47,703 bases of DNA from Desulfuromusa sp. (GCA_021647765.1 JAKIUD010000020.1:1-47703), one strand, 5' to 3'; positions 7,392 to 16,819 are shown, numbered from the stretch's first letter. Notes: generated by a model not told the origin, from the sequence alone. A program made the numbers and translations.

Positions 7392-9584
7392 GTGGCGACT
7401 ACAGTCCAATGGAAAATCAAGAAAAATCCAACCTTTACAATTGCCTTAGCAGGCAATCCGAATTCAGGAAAAACAACTCTCTTCAATGCGATTACCGGTG
7501 CACACCAGCATGTTGGCAACTATCCTGGAATTACAGTAGAGAGAAAAGAAGGCATAATCAACCTGAAAGACGTAAAGATTAAACTGATCGATCTACCTGG
7601 AACCTATTCCCTTTCTGCATATTCTGATGAAGAGCTGGTCGCACGTAATTTTTTAGTGAATGAAAAGCCGGATATCGTCGTTGATATCGTCGATGCAACC
7701 ATGCTGGAACGCCATCTCTATTTAGCAATTCAATTTTTTGAAATTGGCATCCCGGTTATTCTGGCATTGAATATGATGGATGATGCGAAAAGACAGGGCT
7801 TAATAATTGATACTGACAAGCTAGCGAAACTTCTCAATTGTCCAGTTGTGGAAACGGTTGCGCGCTCTGGTCGTGGCAAAGGTCATTTGATCCGAACCGC
7901 AGTTCAACATATCAAAGAGAGTGGAAAAACCTGGAAACCTATACAAATCAGCTACGGAGCAGAAATTGATCTGGTTTTAGATAACATGACGGAAATTATC
8001 GAGGAGCAGCAATTCATGACTGATCGCTATCCGGCTCGCTGGATTGCGCTGAAGTATTTAGAAAATGACTCGGAAATTATCCGTTATGGGAAACTGAACG
8101 GCAAGGTCGCTGAACAACTGGAAGCAATTGCTCAGAGGACAAAAGAACACTGCCTGAAAACCTTAAAAGTTCTACCTGAAGCAATCATTTCTGATTATCG
8201 CTATGGTTTGATTAATTCAATCCTCAAGCAAGATATTGTCATCCAGGAGAAATCCCGCCAGGAGCGGATCGACTTCACAACAAAATTAGATAGCTTGCTG
8301 GTTAATCGCTATATCGGTCCGATCCTGATGATCGCTATCCTCTATGGTATGTTTCAGATCACTTTTACCGTAGGGGAGATTCCCATGGGCTGGCTGGAAA
8401 GCTTATTTGGCTGGATCTCCGCAACAGCAACTTTGTTAATCCCGGAGGGGCTACTACAATCTCTGGTTGTCTCTGGAATCATTGATGGTGTTGGTGGGGT
8501 CATGGGCTTTGTCCCACTGATTGCCATCATGTTTCTGATGATCTCTTTTCTGGAAGATTCAGGCTATATGGCTCGGGTTGCCTATATGCTGGATCGGGTT
8601 CTGCGTATTTTTGGACTGCATGGATATTCCGCCATGCCGTTTATTATCTCTGGTGGCATTGCCGGAGGGTGTGCGGTACCAGGGGTGATGGCCACCAGAA
8701 CCTTGCGGAGTCCTAAAGAAAAGCTGGCAACATTGTTGACCGCACCATTTATGCCCTGTGGAGCAAAACTACCTGTCTTCATGTTGTTGGTGGCGGCATT
8801 TTTTACAGAACATAAAGCGCAGATGATGTTTTCAATCACACTGTTTGCCTGGATAATGGCATTACTCGTTGCAAAACTTGTCCGTTCGACAGTGATCAAA
8901 GGAGCGTCCACCCCTTTTATTATGGAACTCCCCCCCTATCGACTACCAACCGTGCGCGGAATTTTTATTCATACCTGGGAACGCACCTGGCAGTACATAA
9001 AAAAAGCGGGGACAGTGATTCTTGCCGTTTCAATTTTACTCTGGGCTGCAATGACTTTTCCAGGCTTACCGACACAACAGGTCAACCAATATGAGTTGGA
9101 ACGGCAGGCAGTTTCAGAAACAACTCAAGGTATGACAGAACAACAAGCTTTGCTTGAGATAAATAACCGTGAAGGACAAGCAGCACTACGATATTCATTG
9201 GCCGGAAAAATTGGGACTTCTCTGGAGCCACTCAGCCGATTGGCCGGCTTTGACTGGCGTACCAATATTGCCCTGGTCGGTGGATTTGCAGCAAAAGAGG
9301 TCATTGTATCGACCTTTGGGACAGCCTATTCACTCGGTGATGTCGATCCGGAAGCGGCGGATACACTGTCAACACGAATTGCGGCGGATCCAAGCTGGAA
9401 TAAGTTTACCGCCCTGGCGATGATTGTCTTTGTCCTGCTCTACGCCCCATGCGTTGTCACAGTTGTTGCTATAGCAAAAGAATCATCCTGGGGTTGGGCT
9501 ACTTTTGCAACGATCTTCAATACAACCCTGGGGTTCGGGATGGCGGTTATTATCTATCAAATCGGGACAAAACTGTTTATGTGA
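7392..9584 (+). CDS. feoB: Ferrous iron transporter FeoB
   Basis: A 730-residue inner-membrane Fe(II) transporter with an N-terminal G domain. G1 'GNPNSGKTT' is at 21-29, G3 'DLPGTYS' near 66 and G4 'NMMD' near 126. The C-terminal half holds the two Gate regions, including 'GGCAVPGVMATRTL' and 'PFMPCGAKLPV', whose Cys residues are typical of the permease core. The start is a GTG directly after feoA with AGGAG upstream. Length and order are typical of a complete, functional FeoB. Confidence 0.96.
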   Translation: MATTVQWKIKKNPTFTIALAGNPNSGKTTLFNAITGAHQHVGNYPGITVERKEGIINLKDVKIKLIDLPGTYSLSAYSDEELVARNFLVNEKPDIVVDIVDATMLERHLYLAIQFFEIGIPVILALNMMDDAKRQGLIIDTDKLAKLLNCPVVETVARSGRGKGHLIRTAVQHIKESGKTWKPIQISYGAEIDLVLDNMTEIIEEQQFMTDRYPARWIALKYLENDSEIIRYGKLNGKVAEQLEAIAQRTKEHCLKTLKVLPEAIISDYRYGLINSILKQDIVIQEKSRQERIDFTTKLDSLLVNRYIGPILMIAILYGMFQITFTVGEIPMGWLESLFGWISATATLLIPEGLLQSLVVSGIIDGVGGVMGFVPLIAIMFLMISFLEDSGYMARVAYMLDRVLRIFGLHGYSAMPFIISGGIAGGCAVPGVMATRTLRSPKEKLATLLTAPFMPCGAKLPVFMLLVAAFFTEHKAQMMFSITLFAWIMALLVAKLVRSTVIKGASTPFIMELPPYRLPTVRGIFIHTWERTWQYIKKAGTVILAVSILLWAAMTFPGLPTQQVNQYELERQAVSETTQGMTEQQALLEINNREGQAALRYSLAGKIGTSLEPLSRLAGFDWRTNIALVGGFAAKEVIVSTFGTAYSLGDVDPEAADTLSTRIAADPSWNKFTALAMIVFVLLYAPCVVTVVAIAKESSWGWATFATIFNTTLGFGMAVIIYQIGTKLFM

Positions 9585-9588
9585 ACGG

Positions 9589-9617
9589 ATTGAATGAACG
9601 TCCTCAATTCATTCAAT
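9589..9617 (+). promoter_or_regulatory. Intercistronic hairpin between feoB and the Cys-rich gene
   Basis: A perfect 10-bp inverted repeat, ATTGAATGAA / TTCATTCAAT, with a 9-nt loop begins 4 bp after the feoB stop. It has no following T-run, so it is more likely an mRNA-stability or processing element than a terminator. Confidence 0.5.
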
Positions 9618-9642
9618 AACTTCAACATAAGAAAGGACTATT

Positions 9643-9825
9643 ATGTTTTCCTGGGATTTAACAATCACCTCAATGATCATTGCAGCAGCAGCATTTCATG
9701 TTGTGCTCAGTCTCTATAGAACCATAAAAGAAGCGTCAGTCGGTGGTTGCGGTGGTGGCTGTTCAGCCTGCTCACACTGCAAGTTCGCCCCGCAAAATAT
9801 CAAGAAAAATCCCCCCTCACGGTAG
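9643..9825 (+). CDS. FeoB-associated Cys-rich membrane protein
   Basis: A 60-residue protein with one N-terminal membrane segment (~7-27) followed by a glycine/cysteine cluster, 'GGCGGGCSACSHC', and a basic tail. This architecture matches the small FeoB-associated Cys-rich family found downstream of feoB in many anaerobes. The ribosome site AAAGGA lies 6 nt before the ATG. Its exact job is not established; the clustered Cys residues could bind iron or an Fe-S cluster near the transporter. Confidence 0.85.
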   Translation: MFSWDLTITSMIIAAAAFHVVLSLYRTIKEASVGGCGGGCSACSHCKFAPQNIKKNPPSR

Positions 9826-9868
9826 CAACAAAAATGGGGCAAATGAGACAAATTGTAAAAAAAGCAAT

Positions 9869-11236
9869 TCAACCATTGCTTAACTGATACTTTTCTAATT
9901 TGTAGCGAAGAGTCCCACGCGGAACATTTAATATCCGAGCAGTTTTAGCGACGTTCCCACCGGTAATTCGAAAGGCTTTTTCAACCAACTCCTTTTCGAC
10001 CTGTCCAACAACATCATCGAGAACAATTCCTTCCGGAGGAATTTCATAACTAAAAGGCATTTCACTCTGCGGTGACTCACCCCAGATTTCACGTGGAAGT
10101 TGCGCCGGTTGAATCAACTCAACATTGGACATAATACAGATTCTTTCAACGACATTACGCAGCTCCCGTACATTTCCTGGCCAATGATAACGCAGCATCA
10201 GATCAAGGGCATCACGACTGAATCCGCGGATTGATTTGTTAAATTCGGTACTGAAACGTTGCAGGAAATACTCAAGCAAGAGCGGGATATCCTCCCTCCG
10301 CTCACGCAACGGTGGAATATGAATAGGAAAAACATTTAAGCGATAATAGAGATCTTCGCGAAACTCCTTGTGTTCCAACGCAGCCTTCAAATCAGCATTC
10401 GTTGCCGCGATAATTCGGACATTAATTTCTATATTGCGGTTCCCCCCTAAACGTCTGATTTTGAGATCCTCAAGAACCCGCAATAGCTTGACCTGGAGGC
10501 TCAAGTCCATTTCACCAATTTCATCAAGGAAAATCGAACCACCATCAGCCTCTTCAAATAAACCTATTTTACGGTTTTTTGCATCAGTAAAAGCCCCTCG
10601 TTCATGACCGAACAGTTCTGTTTCAAGTAAGTTAAAAGGGAGCGATCCACAATTTATTTCAACAAAAGATTGCTCACTGCGTGGCGATAAATTATGAATC
10701 GCCTGAGCAACCAACTCTTTACCCGTTCCACTTTCTCCAGTAATCAGTACCGTCGCCATTTCATGTTTAGCCACTTCGCGGATTTGTTGGAAAATTTGCA
10801 TCAGCGATGGACTGTTTCCAACCATATTAATGCCATCTGCATCACGGGAAAGGCGTTTGACGATACGACGCAGGTTTTGTGTTTCCAGTGCCAATTTCAC
10901 AATCAAATGGATCGCATCGGCCTTAAAAGGTTTTTTAATATAGTCATATGCCCCGATTTTTAATGCCTCAACTGCACTTTCGACGGTTCCATATCCGGTA
11001 ATAATAATGACAAGAATTTCTGGATCGACTTCACGCATTGCCCGCAATACATCCAAACCGCTGCTGCTCCCCAGATTCAGATCAAGCAGCACCAGACTGA
11101 CTTCTTCATCGGCGACAATCTGAATAGCTTCTTCTGGTGATTCAGTTGAAATAGGCCGGTAATTATCTTCAGAAATTATGCGCTCTAAATTTTCTCGAAT
11201 AAAGGCTTCATCATCAACAATAAGAATTTTTTCCAT
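9869..11236 (-). CDS. Sigma-54-dependent response regulator, NtrC family
   Basis: A 455-residue regulator with three domains: receiver (1-~120, phosphoacceptor D52 in 'LLDLNL'), AAA+ sigma-54 activation domain (~145-380; Walker A 'GESGTGKE' and the sigma-54 loop 'GAFTDA'), and a Fis-type helix-turn-helix at the C-terminus ('GNVAKTARILNVPRGTLRYKL'). The start is placed at ATG 11236, which has AGGAG 8 nt upstream; the longer frame to 11284 runs into repeat DNA. It follows a histidine kinase gene on the same strand after a 193-bp gap containing a repeat element. The target genes are not evident from the window. Confidence 0.93.
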   Translation of the reverse strand: MEKILIVDDEAFIRENLERIISEDNYRPISTESPEEAIQIVADEEVSLVLLDLNLGSSSGLDVLRAMREVDPEILVIIITGYGTVESAVEALKIGAYDYIKKPFKADAIHLIVKLALETQNLRRIVKRLSRDADGINMVGNSPSLMQIFQQIREVAKHEMATVLITGESGTGKELVAQAIHNLSPRSEQSFVEINCGSLPFNLLETELFGHERGAFTDAKNRKIGLFEEADGGSIFLDEIGEMDLSLQVKLLRVLEDLKIRRLGGNRNIEINVRIIAATNADLKAALEHKEFREDLYYRLNVFPIHIPPLRERREDIPLLLEYFLQRFSTEFNKSIRGFSRDALDLMLRYHWPGNVRELRNVVERICIMSNVELIQPAQLPREIWGESPQSEMPFSYEIPPEGIVLDDVVGQVEKELVEKAFRITGGNVAKTARILNVPRGTLRYKLEKYQLSNG

Positions 11237-11284
11237 AAATGAGCGCTCCTGTTGGTTGGGCCGGGGTCGAAAGCCCCTCTGCAA

Positions 11285-11395
11285 GCAAAGTCAAAATCCC
11301 CATTAGTCGTCACCCTCGCGAACGCGGAGATCCATGCCTCACAGAAGCACAGGATTCCCGCCTGCGCGGGAATGACGGAATTGAGTAGCAACTGA
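11285..11395. repeat. 111-bp dispersed repeat, copy A
   Basis: It matches 44014-44124 without gaps, with 13 differences in 111 positions (about 88% identity). Its core is an imperfect palindrome built on 'ATTCCCGCCTGCGCGGGAAT'. It sits between the kinase and regulator genes, so it would be transcribed within their mRNA and could act as a stem-loop. Confidence 0.85.
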
Positions 11396-11429
11396 CAATA
11401 AACATGAGCGAGAAAACAGCCGAAAAAAG

Positions 11430-13940
11430 TCAACCGATGTGAGTTATTGGCAACAGAATCGTGACTGTTGTCCCCTCACCAAGGGTGCTTTCAACCTGAA
11501 TTTCGCCACCATGTTCGGAAATAATATTGTAGCTGATGGCTAACCCTAGCCCGGTTCCATGTCCTTTACTGGTAAAAAATGGTTCAAAAATCAGTGGCAA
11601 CTTTTCTGATGAGATGCCAATCCCAGTATCACTGATACAAATTTTTATCTTGTCGTTCTGTGCATCAGCAACGACTTTCAACACCCCACCCTCTGGCACG
11701 GCATCCAAAGCATTATTCAGAAGATTCAATAACACTTGTTTTAAACGATCCGCATCCACCATCGACTTGGGAAGATCATCAGCAACTTGCTCAATCAGTT
11801 CAACCCTCTGGCGTTGACATTGTTTCCGAATAAGAAACAACGAATCCAGAATGACTCTGTCCACTGCCCCATAGGCTAGTTTTGGTGTCGGAAGCGTTGA
11901 AAAATGTAACATTTCATCAATCAGAGATTCTAATCGTTCAATTTCACCTAACGCCCGCCGAATCAACTGCTGATCATCTTCCCTTCCAAGCAAGTGATCA
12001 TGTAAATCATCCAGAAGCAAACTAATCCCAGTGAGAGGATTCCGCACCTCATGAGCAATCCCGGCGGACATTCGCCCCAAAGAAGCTAAGCGATCCATGC
12101 GTGCCACCTGCTGACGCATATTGACCCGCTCAGTCAAATCCTCAATGGTCAGCAACCAACCATCCTGTTGCCGGAAACTTAATGGAAACATCGTCATCAG
12201 ATAAGTCAGGGTACGCCCTTTTCTATCCAATGTTATATACTGACGAAAGGATCTGTTGGCTCCTGTTTTACTCGTCAAAAACCACTCACTAAGCACTGCA
12301 CGCAGTTCCGGCCACTCAAGCAAAAGTTTTTTCCAACTACAGTTATTGCCCGGGCGGTCAATATGCAGTATCTGACAAGCATGTCCATTTGCTGATGTGA
12401 CGATGCTATCAGCATCAAATGTGAGCAGGCCGATTTCAATATTTTCAAAAACGGTATTTTTGAAATTTCTCTCCTTAATAATTTCTTTACGGGATTTGCG
12501 CAGTGCCTGCAGCGTCTGGAGTAACCGCTGCCGCCGACCATTTAATTCTGCCACCATGGTATTGAAAGAATCAGCCAGCACTCCCACCTCATCATTGGAG
12601 CTGACCGTCACTTCTGCTGATAAATTGCCATGAATCATTCGTCGAGTTCCTTCAGTCAATAAAAGAATCGGGCGAACAATACTATTTGAAAGAAAATACG
12701 CAACTGCAATCACAAAAATAATGGTCAAAGAGATCAACACCCACGATTGCATTAAATAATTACTAATTTCCTGTTGAATCAAATGCGAAGTTGCTTCTGC
12801 GGGTTGATGAAACTGGTCAATTTCTGCACCAATTGTAACGCCACCAAAGATATTATGTTCCCGATAGACACCCCGATTATAAGGAATCGGAGCGTAGGCC
12901 ATAATTTTATTTGAACCACCGACGTTCACTGTTTCAACGACCCCGGATTCACCACGAATAACCGCATTAGCAACTCGCGGATAGTTTGGATGGATAAATT
13001 CTGCAGCAAACAGGTTAAACGGAATCCGACCTGACAACACATCCTGTTTGGAAGTAGCAGTGCTATAAGCAGGTACCAGATATCCAGCAGCATCATAACC
13101 ACGAATATCCCAATATTTTGGGTGGGCTATCATCCAACCCTGATCATCAAACAAAAAAGCATAATTGCCACTGGAATAAGAAGGAAAGACAACTTTCTTA
13201 TCCTCAATCGAGGAGATATGCTGGGTATATTCCATCAAGTGGCGATGATCGAGGGACAATACGACAACCCCTTTAAGAGTACCGTTTTCCCAGATAGGGG
13301 TAGCAAATCGGATCACACCGCGGTACAAAGCCCCTTGCACTGCCTCTAGAGGTGTTTTTGCCCCCTGCAACTGATCGTTACGACTGACATACCAGCCATT
13401 CAATCGAGAAGCCCAAATCTGTCCAGCTTCTAACTGAGATGCCTGATTAAAATAAGTCTCGGTTTTATAAGTTGTCTGAGCAGGATCGGAGACGTCACGA
13501 TAATCAGTCGAAGGATGCCCGGCAACAATTCGGATTAATTCATGGCCGCGACCATCAATATAGGCCAACTCGCTGTAAAGCAGAACCTTTTCCCTGACTT
13601 CAATTGGGTTGCTGTTGGTTCCCCGGCGGTACCAAAGCTCACGCCTATGACTTCGACTGAACTTGAGATAAGCGGATTCGGTCAGTGGTAAAAGTGACAA
13701 ATCGAGCAAATCACCTTCTACCTCACGCAGAAATGCAGAAACCTGCTGCGCAACCATCTGCGCCCGACTTTCAAGAGCCTTAGCCGCCTGATTATCCAGA
13801 ACTTCAGTTGTTCGCTGTCGTAATAGATCTTCAACCAACCGCAAACTGTGCTGAGAATTAAACAATAAAAACCCCAGCGGCACCAAAGAGAGCAGCAAAA
13901 ATGCACCAAGCACCTTTTTATGTAAGTTGACATGAAACAT
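11430..13940 (-). CDS. Cache-HAMP-PAS sensor histidine kinase
   Basis: An 836-residue membrane kinase. TM1 is at ~9-29, followed by a large periplasmic Cache-type sensor (~30-395), TM2 (~396-418) and a HAMP domain (~418-470). A PAS region covers ~495-600. The HisKA domain carries the phosphoacceptor H630 in 'GIAHEVRNPL', and the HATPase domain shows 'NLLNNALDAVPEGG', 'DTGIGI' and 'GTGLGLAI'. It lies directly upstream of the NtrC-type regulator and is its likely partner. The ligand is unknown; Cache domains usually bind small organic molecules. No strong ribosome site is visible at the chosen ATG, but the membrane segment begins at residue 9, so a much later start is unlikely. Confidence 0.92.
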   Translation of the reverse strand: MFHVNLHKKVLGAFLLLSLVPLGFLLFNSQHSLRLVEDLLRQRTTEVLDNQAAKALESRAQMVAQQVSAFLREVEGDLLDLSLLPLTESAYLKFSRSHRRELWYRRGTNSNPIEVREKVLLYSELAYIDGRGHELIRIVAGHPSTDYRDVSDPAQTTYKTETYFNQASQLEAGQIWASRLNGWYVSRNDQLQGAKTPLEAVQGALYRGVIRFATPIWENGTLKGVVVLSLDHRHLMEYTQHISSIEDKKVVFPSYSSGNYAFLFDDQGWMIAHPKYWDIRGYDAAGYLVPAYSTATSKQDVLSGRIPFNLFAAEFIHPNYPRVANAVIRGESGVVETVNVGGSNKIMAYAPIPYNRGVYREHNIFGGVTIGAEIDQFHQPAEATSHLIQQEISNYLMQSWVLISLTIIFVIAVAYFLSNSIVRPILLLTEGTRRMIHGNLSAEVTVSSNDEVGVLADSFNTMVAELNGRRQRLLQTLQALRKSRKEIIKERNFKNTVFENIEIGLLTFDADSIVTSANGHACQILHIDRPGNNCSWKKLLLEWPELRAVLSEWFLTSKTGANRSFRQYITLDRKGRTLTYLMTMFPLSFRQQDGWLLTIEDLTERVNMRQQVARMDRLASLGRMSAGIAHEVRNPLTGISLLLDDLHDHLLGREDDQQLIRRALGEIERLESLIDEMLHFSTLPTPKLAYGAVDRVILDSLFLIRKQCQRQRVELIEQVADDLPKSMVDADRLKQVLLNLLNNALDAVPEGGVLKVVADAQNDKIKICISDTGIGISSEKLPLIFEPFFTSKGHGTGLGLAISYNIISEHGGEIQVESTLGEGTTVTILLPITHIG

Positions 13941-14046
13941 GGGGCAGATTATAGACGAATTTCAGGTATGTGCATATAAGGGATAGAAAAAGGATATAAA
14001 CAGCAAAAAGTTTAAGAAGCTGGTTTCCTCAAGGTCTGATAAAAAA

Positions 14047-15015
14047 TCACTTGTTACGTGTAACAACATAATCAGCAAGAGTGAAAAGAGCCTGACGCGC
14101 TTCACAATCAGAAAAAATACCCAGCTGCTGTTTTGCTCGTTCAATTCTCTCGGTTGCCCTAAGGTGGGTATAATCAATCCCCCCTTTGGCATTGATTAAA
14201 GCACAAACATAGTCAAGATCTTCCTTAATCAGCTCTTCAGCATCGATAATTCTAGAAACTTTTTTGCGCTCAAGTTCAGTAGAATGAGCATAGGTATGGA
14301 TCAGTGGCAGGGTCATCTTCCCCTCAAAGAGATCATGTCCCTTCTCCTTACCAAAGTCCTCCTCATTGGCAACATAATCGAGAGCATCATCCATCAGTTG
14401 AAAAGCAGTTCCAAGTTCCAAACCAAATTCACGTAATGCCATCTCCTGAGCATCACCTACCCCGGCAAGGACTCCGGCAACCTGACAGGCGGCAGCAATC
14501 AGGATAGCAGTTTTATTACGGACAACTTGCAGGTAATGATACTCATCAAGATCAAGATCACAGGTATTGATCAGTTGTAAAATTTCACCCTCAGCTAGTT
14601 GGGTCGTGGTATCAGAAAGAATCTTCAGAATCTTTAAGCTGTCCGTAGCAACCATGACTGAGAATGACTTGGCAAACAAAAAATCACCAACCAGCACCGA
14701 AGCCTGGTTTCCCCAGACAGAATTGGCAGATCGGTTACCTCGACGCAAATTGGCACTATCAACCACATCATCATGCAGTAAGGTTGAGGTATGGATAAAC
14801 TCAACAACCCCGGCCAGATCAATATGCTTATCCCCTTGGTAATTGCACAAGCGGGCACAAAGAAGTAATAACATTGGTCGAATACGTTTTCCACCACTGG
14901 AAAGGACATAATTCCCGACCTGGCTGATCAGCTGAACTTCTGAAGCCAGATTTTTTTTAAACTGGCTTTCAACCGCCTGCATCTCATCTTTCAATAATGC
15001 AATAACTGTATCCAT
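14047..15015 (-). CDS. ispB: Polyprenyl diphosphate synthase (long-chain, IspB/HepT type)
   Basis: A 322-residue trans-isoprenyl diphosphate synthase. The first aspartate-rich motif is 'HDDVVD' (DDxxD, no insertion), followed by 'LRRG', and the second is 'LMDDALDY'. The absence of the two-residue insertion in the first motif separates it from the short-chain FPP synthase at 26.4-27.3 kb and points to octa- or heptaprenyl chain synthesis for menaquinone/ubiquinone side chains. Chain length cannot be fixed by reading alone. It probably stands as its own transcription unit between the kinase and the HTH gene. Confidence 0.9.
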   Translation of the reverse strand: MDTVIALLKDEMQAVESQFKKNLASEVQLISQVGNYVLSSGGKRIRPMLLLLCARLCNYQGDKHIDLAGVVEFIHTSTLLHDDVVDSANLRRGNRSANSVWGNQASVLVGDFLFAKSFSVMVATDSLKILKILSDTTTQLAEGEILQLINTCDLDLDEYHYLQVVRNKTAILIAAACQVAGVLAGVGDAQEMALREFGLELGTAFQLMDDALDYVANEEDFGKEKGHDLFEGKMTLPLIHTYAHSTELERKKVSRIIDAEELIKEDLDYVCALINAKGGIDYTHLRATERIERAKQQLGIFSDCEARQALFTLADYVVTRNK

Positions 15016-15172
15016 AACTTAACCATTTCCTTAAAGAGTAACCACACCAACACCATCACGCAAATAGTTGGCGGGGCACGATTTTAGAAATTAGCCCCAC
15101 TATTGTCAAAACCTTTTTGATGATAACTTATCCATATTTTTTTGCTGCTGCGTGCTACTCAGTGACGTAAAT

Positions 15173-16087
15173 CTATTCAGAAGCAGGTGGAACAGGAATA
15201 AATTGTTTTTTTTCGGCATCCCAACGATAACCATCAGTCTCCCAGATCGCCTCAATCAAATCCCAATCCAAATGTAGGGATTCAGCTTCTTCAGTCAGAT
15301 CAGACAACTCGAGAATTTCAACATCATCAATCACCTGATCACCATTACGATCAGCCCAATGGAAGGGTTTGACCTCCATCGTCCCAACCGATTGTAGTTG
15401 AGTAGAAAAACGCTGACCGTCTGGATTCGCTATCAATTCTCCCACGAATGTCAAATCCGACCCGGGATGGATCTTTTCAGGTACCTCAAGAATATAAAAA
15501 ACTCGAGTTTTCAACTGTGGTTTTCTAAAAATCCACCGAGCAGTTCCTGCAGCAACATCGAGATGGGAGGTTATTGGCTGAGATTCCAGCAAATGCCAAC
15601 CGGGAGGGAATGTTTCTTTTAAAATCATCCCCTTCAACGGTTTTTCTGTAGAAAGTTCAATTTGAATCAAAATTCGACTACCAGGTGCTGCGTAAGCGGG
15701 AAGGAACCTCTTCGCCTGCAAAATTGCAACAGACGGGGGTTTAAGTTGCTGTGACAGATAAAATAGTCCAATTAAGACCACGCAACTGAAGAACAATATA
15801 TAAATCCATTTTTTATTTTTAGCCTGGTTCGAAATGTCAGTTGTATCAGAGAATTCTGCTGCTTCTTGTTTCAGAATCTCATCAAGATCCACTTCCAAAG
15901 CTTCTGCCAGCTTTAGAGCATTATCCCGCATAATCGTTGGATAGCGATTGTTTTCCCAACGAGAAACCGTATCGGTAGTGACCGCAACAACTTTTGCCAC
16001 ATACAGCTGTGTCAACCGTTTTTCTTCACGGATTCTACGAACCGCATCTCCATCTATCGCAACAGATGGGGGTTTTAATGGTTCCAT
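15173..16087 (-). CDS. Membrane-anchored XRE-type HTH regulator with extracytoplasmic domain
   Basis: A 304-residue protein. The N-terminus (~10-70) is an XRE helix-turn-helix ('KRLTQLYVAKVV...TDTVSRWENNRYP'). One membrane segment lies at ~92-112, so the remaining ~190 residues should be outside the cytoplasm. They contain a beta-rich section (~120-235) with DUF11-like features ('FPPGWHLLES') and then an EF-hand/dockerin-like calcium loop, 'DRNGDQVIDDVE', near 247-258. AGGA lies 8 nt before the ATG. It is divergent from the tetraheme cytochrome, with a 244-bp shared intergenic region. The layout suggests a one-component sensor that spans the membrane; the ligand and targets are unknown. Confidence 0.8.
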   Translation of the reverse strand: MEPLKPPSVAIDGDAVRRIREEKRLTQLYVAKVVAVTTDTVSRWENNRYPTIMRDNALKLAEALEVDLDEILKQEAAEFSDTTDISNQAKNKKWIYILFFSCVVLIGLFYLSQQLKPPSVAILQAKRFLPAYAAPGSRILIQIELSTEKPLKGMILKETFPPGWHLLESQPITSHLDVAAGTARWIFRKPQLKTRVFYILEVPEKIHPGSDLTFVGELIANPDGQRFSTQLQSVGTMEVKPFHWADRNGDQVIDDVEILELSDLTEEAESLHLDWDLIEAIWETDGYRWDAEKKQFIPVPPASE

Positions 16088-16128
16088 ACTGACATTCCTA
16101 AGGATTGAAACAAGTTATTGAAGTCTAA

Positions 16129-16147
16129 CAGAGAGCTTCTGGCTCTG
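16129..16147. promoter_or_regulatory. Dyad upstream of the HTH gene
   Basis: CAGAG-N9-CTCTG, 42 bp upstream of the HTH regulator start. It may be an operator or a 5'-leader hairpin; the evidence is symmetry and position only. Confidence 0.3.
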
Positions 16148-16232
16148 TAAACAATCTAATTACAATAGTTTTATCACAATTATCCAGCAAATATTAAACA
16201 TTATAAGTCATTGATATTACATAATTACTACC

Positions 16233-16262
16233 CGACATCTTGCGATATTGCACTCGATGTCG
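16233..16262. promoter_or_regulatory. Inverted repeat upstream of the tetraheme cytochrome
   Basis: CGACATC (16233-16239) is mirrored by GATGTCG (16256-16262), with an inner TGC/GCA pair. It lies ~70 bp upstream of the cytochrome ATG in the divergent region and is a candidate binding site for a dimeric regulator such as the divergent HTH protein. Confidence 0.4.
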
Positions 16263-16331
16263 AATGAAATCATACAAATAATATGAAACTATCAGTGACA
16301 GGAACCGCTTACCAAAAAAAGGAGGCTGACA

Positions 16332-16652
16332 ATGAAAAGACTTATGATTCTATTAGCTGCCACAATTTTAGTTTCATCCCTTGCAACAATTGCTGTTGCT
16401 GAAACAAAAGGTCCCAAAGAAGTAAAATATACACCCAAAATGGGAACGGTTACTTTCAACCACAGCGCGCACCAAAATCGAACTGACTGTGCAACCTGTC
16501 ATCACACCGGAGACTATGCTCAGTGTAAAAGTTGTCATGGTGTCGATTCAAAGGCACCTAAAGCTAAAAACGCATACCATAAAACGTGTAAAAACTGTCA
16601 CAAAGAACTCAAAAAAGGGCCGATTAAATGTAAGGAATGCCATATCAAATAG
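16332..16652 (+). CDS. Periplasmic tetraheme cytochrome c, c3/c7 family
   Basis: A 106-residue precursor with a signal peptide cut near residue 23 ('AVA'). Four CxxCH heme sites are visible: C53-H57, C65-H69, C86-H90 and C100-H104. Four further His residues (44, 47, 58, 83) can act as distal ligands, so all four hemes can be bis-His. The pattern resembles cytochrome c3, in which the heme-2 site lost in triheme c7 (PpcA type) is retained, but it is shorter than usual c3. Such proteins shuttle electrons across the periplasm in metal/sulfur reducers. A strong AGGAGG ribosome site precedes the ATG and a perfect 17-bp terminator follows 22 bp after the stop. Confidence 0.9.
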   Translation: MKRLMILLAATILVSSLATIAVAETKGPKEVKYTPKMGTVTFNHSAHQNRTDCATCHHTGDYAQCKSCHGVDSKAPKAKNAYHKTCKNCHKELKKGPIKCKECHIK

Positions 16653-16674
16653 CAATATTATAAATCACGGTTCC

Positions 16675-16714
16675 GTAAAAGGGCAGATTCAGTAAATTGA
16701 ATCTGCCCTTTTAC
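16675..16714 (+). terminator. Intrinsic terminator after the tetraheme cytochrome
   Basis: A perfect 17-bp stem (16675-16691 with 16698-16714) and a 6-nt loop. The arms begin with A4 and end with T4, so the 3' arm itself supplies the U-run. Confidence 0.85.
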
Positions 16715-16785
16715 TTTATCTATTGACATGAATTGCAGATTAAAAAACAAAGATGATATTTTTTAGATTATTTTATATTGTTTAG

Positions 16786-16813
16786 TTGACATTAATATTT
16801 ATTGCACTATAAT
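16786..16813 (+). promoter_or_regulatory. Near-consensus sigma-70 promoter for a candidate small RNA
   Basis: TTGACA (16786-16791), 16-bp spacer, TATAAT (16808-16813): both hexamers are exact consensus. The ~45 bp upstream are almost pure A/T, like an UP element. No gene start lies downstream before a terminator. Confidence 0.75.
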
Positions 16814-16819
16814 GGAGTC

